NCBI GenBank assembly: GCA_947584775.1
Contig: CANPWT010000001.1
Span: 1-38,041 of the forward strand
Direction of reading: 5' to 3'
From: an uncultured Clostridia bacterium
GTDB taxonomy: Bacteria > Bacillota > Clostridia > Christensenellales > UBA1242
DNA: 38,041 nucleotides
A program made the position numbers and the translations under genes. The notes beneath the pieces were generated by a model, which ran no database searches, had not been told where the DNA came from, and was given only the letters and a program-made list of their open reading frames with translations. Numbering within the stretch: the first letter of the stretch is position 1; each line of letters starts with the position of its first letter. Shown one piece after another: positions 32,783-38,041 of the stretch.

Positions 32783-33190
32783 ATGAAAAAGTTGTTTATC
32801 ATTATAGTTTTATTTTTAATTTTAATTTGCAACATCCAACCCAAAGCCGATTTTAGCCTACTAGATTATTTTGATGGCGAATACACCGTCTATTCAAATT
32901 CGGGCGAGGGCGTAAATTTAGGTTTTTGTTATATGTCGTCCAAGCCGGTAGATAACAAAATGGGGGAAAGTTTAAAAATAGAAAATTGCTTGCCCTCAGC
33001 TGCACTTACAAAATTAAATGCAAAAGTTGTTAAAACCGAATATCTGCAAACAGGCGCAAGCGTAATTTATGCATATTCAAATAAAATAGCCAACAGTGTG
33101 GAAGTAAACAATAATAAAGTTAACTTGCAATTGGCTTGTTATGATGATTATTTTATCATTGGTTGGCCGCTTATAATGGGCAGTTTTTAA
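32783..33190 (+). CDS. Small secreted protein, possibly YwmB-like
   Basis: 135 aa. A clear signal peptide (MKKLFIIIVLFLILICNIQPKA) precedes about 110 aa of alpha/beta pattern. The order LNAKVVKTEYLQTGASVIYAYSNKI, VNLQLACYDDY and the end IIGWPLIMGSF recall, from memory, the YwmB family of Bacillota. In Bacillus subtilis ywmB lies near spoIIQ, and here a SpoIIQ-like M23 gene follows, which supports the idea only weakly. No good ribosome binding site (AAGG is 13 nt before the ATG), so the start is less certain. Confidence 0.65.
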   Translation: MKKLFIIIVLFLILICNIQPKADFSLLDYFDGEYTVYSNSGEGVNLGFCYMSSKPVDNKMGESLKIENCLPSAALTKLNAKVVKTEYLQTGASVIYAYSNKIANSVEVNNNKVNLQLACYDDYFIIGWPLIMGSF

Positions 33191-33211
33191 AAGGCGTTAA
33201 AGCCTTTTTTT
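33189..33211 (+). terminator. Rho-independent terminator
   Basis: AAAAGGC (33189-33195), loop GTTAAA, GCCTTTT (33202-33208) then more T. It overlaps the stop codon of the secreted protein gene. Confidence 0.75.
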
Positions 33212-33395
33212 GTTTAAAATACGCGCGTTAAACGGTTTAAAAATTATGGTTTCTTAATAAAATTTTAAGTAAAAAATAATAAAACAAATAAAAAAATTAA
33301 AAAAATAAGCAAAAATGGCCGTTTTAAGAGCAAATTTTTAAAATTTTTTGTTTAACTTTAAAATTTTTGGCAAACATCATGTGTGAGGAGGAAAT

Positions 33396-33980
33396 ATGAA
33401 CAAACCAAAAACAGAACAAAAGAAAAAAGTGTTAAATGTGCTTTATGCAACCATTATTGGCTTACTTATTATTGCTTGCGCGGTTACCATTGCAATTGTT
33501 GGTGCAAATAAAAATCGTACCACGCTAAATGTTGGCGATGACGAGATTGTGGTGTCCGGAAATACTTACATCTTACCAATGCAAGGCGCAACAGTGGTTA
33601 AAGATTATTCGGCAACAGAATTGCAATTTAACGACACATTAAAACAATGGGAAATTCATAAAGGTGTAGATTTTATTCCGGGCGAAAATAGTAATGTGTT
33701 TGCAGTAAAAAGCGGAACAGTAACAAAAGTTTACACCGACTATATGGAAGGCACAGTGGTGGAAATTACCCACGATGACGGCATGGTTTCTGTTTACAAA
33801 TCATTAAACAAAGAACTTAATGTTGCTGTAAATTCACGCGTGGTTGCAGGCGCTGTTATTGGCAAAGTTGACGAAAGCATGGCGCAAGAACTTGCAACCG
33901 GCCCACACCTTCATTTTGAATTGCTTTTAAATGGTGCAAAAGTAGACCCTAACAACTATTTATCACTTGGCAATAAATAA
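33396..33980 (+). CDS. M23 (LytM) peptidase, SpoIIQ-like
   Basis: 194 aa. One N-terminal TM helix (about 13-36) and an extracellular LytM domain. The zinc ligands are complete: H88 and D92 in IHKGVDF, and H173 in GPHLHFEL (H171 as catalytic His). The sequence before it, YSATELQFNDTLKQWEIHKGVD, resembles SpoIIQ-type M23 proteins of Clostridia, which span the forespore membrane in sporulation; a general wall endopeptidase is the alternative. Start ATG with GAGGAGG upstream. Single-gene unit ended by a strong terminator. Confidence 0.88.
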   Translation: MNKPKTEQKKKVLNVLYATIIGLLIIACAVTIAIVGANKNRTTLNVGDDEIVVSGNTYILPMQGATVVKDYSATELQFNDTLKQWEIHKGVDFIPGENSNVFAVKSGTVTKVYTDYMEGTVVEITHDDGMVSVYKSLNKELNVAVNSRVVAGAVIGKVDESMAQELATGPHLHFELLLNGAKVDPNNYLSLGNK

Positions 33981-33985
33981 AAATT

Positions 33986-34009
33986 CCACGGCCAACCCGT
34001 GGTTTTTTT
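33986..34009 (+). terminator. Rho-independent terminator after the M23 gene
   Basis: CCACGG (33986-33991), loop CCAAC, CCGTGG (33997-34002), then T7. Confidence 0.88.
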
Positions 34010-34379
34010 ATAACTAAAATTTACTTTAAAAAATTTAAAAAATGATAAAAATAATATAAAATTATTAAAAAAATAAATAAAAAATATTAAAAAATTAAAA
34101 AATTTTTAATTAATTTATAATTTTTTTATGAATTTTAATTATATTTGTTAGGGAATTAATAATTGACTTTAAATAATACATTAAATTAAAAATAAGTTAA
34201 ACCTATTTAATGGCTATATAAAAATAAAAATTAAAAAAATTTAAAATTTTATCAAAAAACAATAAAAATAATAAAAAAAGTAAATAAAAAATATTAAAAA
34301 ATTAATCTTTTTTAAATATTAATTATTTTTTATTAAATTTTTTAAATAAGTATGTTAAAATTTAAATAAAATATAAAAA
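34010..34379. other. Extremely AT-rich gene-free island
   Basis: No gene is supported. In 34021-34380 there are about 13 G and 9 C in 360 nt (about 6% G+C), with A in excess of T on the plus strand in most lines. A less extreme core at 34145-34225 contains TTGACT (about 34163) without a matching -10. The flanking genes converge on this island. Confidence 0.5.
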
Positions 34380-34403
34380 ATAAAAAAACCGCATTAAGCG
34401 GTT
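34380..34403 (-). terminator. Terminator of the SipW-type substrate gene
   Basis: AACCGC (34387-34392), loop ATTAA, GCGGTT (34398-34403); on the minus strand a run of T follows (plus-strand A-run 34382-34388). Confidence 0.82.
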
Positions 34404-34406
34404 ATT

Positions 34407-35117
34407 TTAATATTCGTCATTATTAATTGGTTGTTGGTTAATGATGTGTTCATCAAAGTATGGGGCATAATTGTTGTTATATAATTCATCATTGCTGTAA
34501 TATGGCCCAAATTGATGGTCATCTAACATTATTGTAACCGGGGAATATTGATTTAACCACTCGGATGGGGCGGTGGACCAAACTGAATTTGCTGCATTAT
34601 TTGCTGCCTGAATTGTTTCAACAATAACTTCAACAGTAAAGGTTTTGTTTGCGTCCTCATTGGTTAGTGTAGTTGGCACGGTTATGCTGGTAACAAAGTC
34701 GATTTTGTTGTTTGCGTTAACTTTGCCGTTGTAGTAATAGTAATTGTCTTCACCTTCTTGCCAACTTTCGGTGGTTTGTGCTTCCACATTTTTAGAAGCG
34801 CCTTCCGTGTTGGTTATGGTTAGTTTAGCGCGCATTAACGCCTCGGTCATTGTTGCAGGCGCAGAAATTCCAATAGATTGGTCATAAACAGTGCCAGGCA
34901 ATGCTTTGCCGTCAAAAGTGAGCGATTGTGCCACTGCTCCGCCTTGCGTAATTTGAATGTTGACCGGGTCACCCAAACTGATTTGACCGGTAACATTATT
35001 AGATGAGGTGAAGTAGGCTAGGGTGATGCCTATTGCAAGGCTGGCTATAAGCAACACAGATAGCACAATTATTGCAATTGTTGCTCCAGAAATTGATTTT
35101 TTATTTGATTGTTCCAT
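34407..35117 (-). CDS. SipW-dependent-type surface/matrix protein (TasA-like)
   Basis: 236 aa. The N terminus has the long SipW-type signal: a basic start, hydrophobic helix about 12-35 (ATIAIIVLSVLLIASLAIG), then ITLAYFTSSNNVTGQISLGDPVNIQI, where AYFT..N.. is typical of TasA/camelysin-like proteins. The mature part is beta-rich (TEALMRAKLTITNTEGA; FVTSITVPTTLT) with an acidic Tyr/Asn-rich C terminus. Relatives form extracellular fibres or surface layers. No SipW-type peptidase is in the window. AAGGAGA lies 5 nt before the ATG. Confidence 0.8.
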   Translation of the reverse strand: MEQSNKKSISGATIAIIVLSVLLIASLAIGITLAYFTSSNNVTGQISLGDPVNIQITQGGAVAQSLTFDGKALPGTVYDQSIGISAPATMTEALMRAKLTITNTEGASKNVEAQTTESWQEGEDNYYYYNGKVNANNKIDFVTSITVPTTLTNEDANKTFTVEVIVETIQAANNAANSVWSTAPSEWLNQYSPVTIMLDDHQFGPYYSNDELYNNNYAPYFDEHIINQQPINNDEY

Positions 35118-35213
35118 AAATTCTCCTTTAATTTACAAACTTATTTTGCGAACTAAAAAAAAATTTATTCTAATTTACAAAAAATAAATTTACAATTTTA
35201 AAAATTAAAATTA

Positions 35214-35240
35214 TAAAAAAAGTGGGAGCAATTTCCCACT
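35214..35240 (-). terminator. Terminator of the SurA/PrsA-like lipoprotein gene
   Basis: AGTGGGA (35221-35227) and TCCCACT (35234-35240) form a 7-bp stem; the minus-strand product ends in a T-run (plus-strand A7 at 35214-35220). The stem overlaps the stop codon. Confidence 0.85.
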
Positions 35241-37066
35241 TAAATTTTTGTTGTTGTGTTTTTAATTTTGTCAGTATATTTAGTAACTTTAATTTGATTA
35301 ATTAAGGCTTGTTCGTGGTCGGAATAGCCGGTGTTAGAAGTGTAAACTTCGCTGCCGCTTGTTGGGTAAACCTTATCGAAAATTAAATCAAAATATGTTT
35401 TGCCGGTAAGCGGATTAATTATGCTTGTGTAAAGGTTATTTGGATTATTGTCTAAATTGCCAGATGCAACATAACTTTCAAGTGGATTTTTAAGGTCAAA
35501 TTTATCAACTCTGCCAACATAGAACACAAGGTGTATGCCATAACTTGTTATGCAACTAGCATCGGTGCTCATGCTGCCTTCGCTTAAATCCATAAGGCGA
35601 ACACACTCGTTTGTAAATGCTTCTTCCATAGCGCTGTTGCCGTTGTTGCCAACCACATATGGCATGCCTTGGCTTAAAGTTGCTGTATCACCTGAATATT
35701 TAAACATAAAATCGATAAACGCATCCATTTTGGTTTGATAATCAACAATGTTTAAAATTTGAAGGTATTCATCCATAACAGCGGAAAGCGAAACTTTTTC
35801 TTCAACTGTTTTGCCGTCTTCATCGCGATAACTTATTTTTGGGGTGGAAACAATTTCAGCATATCTTGTGTCGTACTCGTCTTGTGAAATATAATCTTTC
35901 AATTTATCTAGGTCGGTAATTTTTTGTTTGGTTTCATCGTCAAAACTTAACAAAGTGTGAATAAAGTAGCCAAATTTTGTGTCGTCTGCCAAATTGTTGT
36001 GGTAAAGGATAGTGTCCGCATTTGTGCCAATGTTTTTCATGTCGTTTTTATAATTGTCTGGCTTATTAATATATTTGTTTCGGCTGGTAGTGTACATTGT
36101 TTTAAATTGCTCGCTTAGTTCGTTAACATCAAAACTGCCCGCTTCATTTTTCAAAAATTCTGTTCGGATATTTTCCAAATAAATTTCTTGCAGTTTGCTT
36201 TGATAGTTCCTGTTAATGTATCTAACAATTAAATCGTCATTATTTTTATTGTATGCCTTGCCGTTTTCGTCCAACAAATAATATTCGTAATTAATTAGGC
36301 TTGTTGTAAGTTGCTTTATAACTAAATTGTAAATTTCTTTTGCGTGGTCGCCGGTTAAAGATTGTTCAAATTTAGTTAAATAGTCCGTTTTAATAACTTT
36401 TGCAATTTCTGGGCTATTAAAGTTGGTTAAATAACTTTCATCTATCACTTTTTCGTACACATTGGGTTCTTTAAGCGAATCTAAATTATATTCAACTTTA
36501 TAATCCATTTTATAAAAACTAGTTGGTGTTGGGCTGATGGTGGACATTGTGTTGTCTGTGTAATAAGTTGGATTTTCCACAACATAAGCGCGCTTGGTGT
36601 AAGTGTAATCCTTTCTTAAATATGCGGTTTCATCTTGCGACTGCTCTTCTTCCTCGGAGGATGATTCTGTTATATTTAAAATCTTTTTGGCCTCGGTAAC
36701 ATAGGTTTGCATTTGCTCGTCTAGCGAAGAATACATTTCCTTAATCCCTTCATTAATTTGATAAGGGGTTGGTTTGTATTCATCCTTAGATTTTGCATAT
36801 TGATACAATGCTTCACGGTCAATTAAAAGTTTTAGGGTGGAGTTTAATGCTTCCTCCTCCGTTTGACCCATTTGGCTTACATAATAATTGTAGCCATAAC
36901 TGTTGTATGCGGAAAGCAATTCAAATCGGGTGATGTTTTCATCCCCGACTGTTGCTAAAATGTCATTATAATATTTAACCTTGTTTACAGCAAAGCCGGC
37001 ACACCCAGCCAAACTGCAAGTGATTATCACCATTAAGCAAGCAAATAACGCAAAAAACTTTTTCAC
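35240..37066 (-). CDS. Large lipoprotein with SurA/PrsA-like N-terminal domain
   Basis: 608 aa from the chosen start. Signal peptide VKKFFALFACLMVIITCSLAGC with lipobox SLAGC gives a lipid-anchored protein on the outer face of the membrane. After it, NDILATVGDENITRFELLSAYNSYGYNYY and LLIDREALYQYAK match the SurA_N/PrsA-type chaperone domain. It is about twice the size of PrsA and no clear parvulin motif is seen, so a foldase activity is unproven. Start: GTG 37066 has GGAG 6 nt upstream and gives the standard lipoprotein N terminus; ATG 37078, four codons earlier, has no ribosome binding site (though a TATATT lies 6 nt before it, so a leaderless start there is possible). Confidence 0.8.
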   Translation of the reverse strand: MKKFFALFACLMVIITCSLAGCAGFAVNKVKYYNDILATVGDENITRFELLSAYNSYGYNYYVSQMGQTEEEALNSTLKLLIDREALYQYAKSKDEYKPTPYQINEGIKEMYSSLDEQMQTYVTEAKKILNITESSSEEEEQSQDETAYLRKDYTYTKRAYVVENPTYYTDNTMSTISPTPTSFYKMDYKVEYNLDSLKEPNVYEKVIDESYLTNFNSPEIAKVIKTDYLTKFEQSLTGDHAKEIYNLVIKQLTTSLINYEYYLLDENGKAYNKNNDDLIVRYINRNYQSKLQEIYLENIRTEFLKNEAGSFDVNELSEQFKTMYTTSRNKYINKPDNYKNDMKNIGTNADTILYHNNLADDTKFGYFIHTLLSFDDETKQKITDLDKLKDYISQDEYDTRYAEIVSTPKISYRDEDGKTVEEKVSLSAVMDEYLQILNIVDYQTKMDAFIDFMFKYSGDTATLSQGMPYVVGNNGNSAMEEAFTNECVRLMDLSEGSMSTDASCITSYGIHLVFYVGRVDKFDLKNPLESYVASGNLDNNPNNLYTSIINPLTGKTYFDLIFDKVYPTSGSEVYTSNTGYSDHEQALINQIKVTKYTDKIKNTTTKI

Positions 37067-37078
37067 TTTAATCTCCAT

Positions 37079-37155
37079 AATATTAATATAATAATTTTAG
37101 ACTATTATAAATTAAATTATAATAAAAAGCAAGCGTTTTTTTCAACTTTGCCCTG
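37079..37155. promoter_or_regulatory. AT-rich spacer with possible minus-strand promoter
   Basis: On the minus strand TTGAAA (from about 37134) with an 18-bp spacer to a TATAAT, and a second TATAAT further on, could drive the lipoprotein gene. Several -10-like hexamers overlap, so the +1 cannot be fixed. No convincing terminator for mfd is seen. Confidence 0.4.
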
Positions 37156-38041
37156 TTACAAACTAGATAAAAACTCTAAACTGTAATTTAGCGCGGTCAA
37201 AACGCTAAAATTAGATGTGCTTAGCGAAATTGTAGGCAGGGCAGACTTTTCAAAACTAAACGCCGATTTATTTGCCTTTAAAATTAATTTATCTAGGTTA
37301 ATTTCGGGGTAAAACACAATAAACATGTGCTGTTTGTTTAAGGTTATTTGTTTAACTTTGTTTTTAACGGCAAGCGCTTTTAAAAGGGCAATGCTTGCCA
37401 ACTGATAAATTTCTTTTGGCAGTTTGCCATAACTAATTAAAAGCGAATTAATAACTTCCCTATGGCTTGCCTTATCAGTGATGTTAGAAATTTTACTAAT
37501 AATTTTAAGCCTTTCCGCCTCGTCCAAAACAAAGTCGGTTGGTATTTTGCTTGTTAGGGCAATGTCTATTTTAACTTCCTTTTCCACTTCAACATTTTCG
37601 CCCCGCAAACGCTTTAAGGTTTCGTTTAACAAGCGAGTGTACATTTCGTAGCCAATTTTTTGCATATGCCCGTGTTGAACTTTGCCCAAAAGTTCGCCCG
37701 CGCCGCGTATTTGCATATCTCGCATGGCAATTTTAAAGCCGCTGCCTAAATCGGTGTTTTCAGCAATTGCTTGCAGACGAGCGCTTGCCTCCTCAGTTAA
37801 AACTTTGTTTGGGTAAGTAAAATAGGCGTACGCTTGTTCGTCGTTCCTGCCAACCCTCCCGCGCAACTGATAAAGTTGACTTAAACCCATGTGGTCACTT
37901 TCCAACACAATAAGCGTGTTGGCCATTGGCAAATCCACGCCGTTTTCAATGAGGGTGGTGGAAATAAACACATTGGTTTGCTTTGTGTATAAACGCTTAA
38001 TTGCGTCTTCCAACTCGTGTTCTGGCATTTTGCTGTGGGCA
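37156..38041 (-). CDS. mfd: Transcription-repair coupling factor Mfd, C-terminal part
   Basis: Partial; the frame stays open through the window end at 38041, so only the last 295 or so residues are present. TTLIENGVDLPMANTLIVLESDHMGLSQLYQLRGRVGR is the C-terminal helicase (motifs V and VI) of Mfd/RecG, and the following region MRDMQIRGAGELLGKVQHGHMQKIGYEMYTRLL is the Mfd TRG motif and start of domain 7. The rest is the C-terminal TRCF domain. Mfd pushes stalled RNA polymerase off DNA lesions and recruits UvrA. An ATG at 38028 is internal, not the start. Confidence 0.93.
   Translation of the reverse strand, partial: AHSKMPEHELEDAIKRLYTKQTNVFISTTLIENGVDLPMANTLIVLESDHMGLSQLYQLRGRVGRNDEQAYAYFTYPNKVLTEEASARLQAIAENTDLGSGFKIAMRDMQIRGAGELLGKVQHGHMQKIGYEMYTRLLNETLKRLRGENVEVEKEVKIDIALTSKIPTDFVLDEAERLKIISKISNITDKASHREVINSLLISYGKLPKEIYQLASIALLKALAVKNKVKQITLNKQHMFIVFYPEINLDKLILKANKSAFSFEKSALPTISLSTSNFSVLTALNYSLEFLSSL

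Noticed and set aside
34163..34195. Promoter for a small RNA in the AT-rich island
   Set aside because: TTGACT is present but no good -10 lies at 16-18 bp, and such hexamers are common by chance at 6% G+C.
1..38041. TGA recoded as Trp or Gly
   Set aside because: Conserved genes are full-length with TGG for Trp and no in-frame TGA, so the standard code holds; TGA is simply not used as a stop here.
1..38041. CRISPR arrays, tRNA or rRNA genes, insertion sequences, prophage
   Set aside because: No regularly spaced repeats, cloverleaf with a CCA-type end, rRNA signatures, transposase or phage genes were found on reading both strands.

Overview
The window looks like a piece of chromosome from an uncultured, very AT-rich low-GC Gram-positive bacterium (Bacillota, Clostridia-like). 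The grounds are a T-box riboswitch in front of aspS-asnS, lipoprotein and SipW-type signal peptides, an M23 peptidase resembling SpoIIQ, and many short Rho-independent terminators. There is no phage, transposase, CRISPR array, rRNA or tRNA gene. 36 protein genes are supported. All use the standard code; 29 end in TAA, 7 in TAG and none in TGA.

Layout. 1-600: end of an upstream unit, then a one-domain YigZ/IMPACT gene convergent with an HExxH protein. 1.4-4.1 kb: argS, an unknown small protein and an amidase_6-type cysteine hydrolase. 4.1-7.5 kb: a T-box-controlled aspS-asnS operon. 7.8-11.3 kb: a four-gene envelope-lipid operon (PlsC-like acyltransferase, two GT8 glycosyltransferases, second PlsC-like acyltransferase). 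11.3-13.5 kb (minus): a small membrane protein and an unusual short Rel. 13.6-16.8 kb: a Ca2+-type P-ATPase and a 4-TM protein. 17.3-18.0 kb (minus): a FabG-like SDR. 18.2-21.9 kb: two secreted or anchored unknown proteins joined to gltX. 22-23.6 kb: a DUF5011-like membrane protein and an MBL-fold hydrolase. 23.6-24.7 kb (minus): an XRE regulator and uppP. 24.8-26.4 kb: ychF and a membrane protein. 26.4-28.9 kb (minus): a tandem XRE protein and cvpA-tyrS. 29.1-31.6 kb: ftsH and acpP. 31.8-34.0 kb: an unknown protein, a possible YwmB-like secreted protein and an M23 peptidase. 34.4-38.0 kb (minus): a SipW-dependent-type surface protein, a large SurA/PrsA-like lipoprotein and the C-terminal part of Mfd, which runs off the end.

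The most striking system-level signal is in the promoters. For at least seven first-in-operon genes a good -35/-10 pair (16-17 bp spacer) sits so that the ATG lies only 6-8 nt after the -10 hexamer, which predicts leaderless mRNAs. Another group (cvpA, acpP, the gene at 3234, perhaps ftsH and the gene at 21953) has leaders so short that they hold little beyond the Shine-Dalgarno; in three of them it begins at the predicted +1. Genes inside operons keep ordinary Shine-Dalgarno sequences. Several start codons were chosen on this basis.

The gene content is mostly housekeeping: five aminoacyl-tRNA synthetases, stringent response, proteolysis, lipid carrier recycling and envelope biogenesis. Two families are reduced: Rel lacks the hydrolase residues and the ACT domain, and YigZ lacks its second domain. 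Intergenic spacers include islands of only 4-6% G+C.
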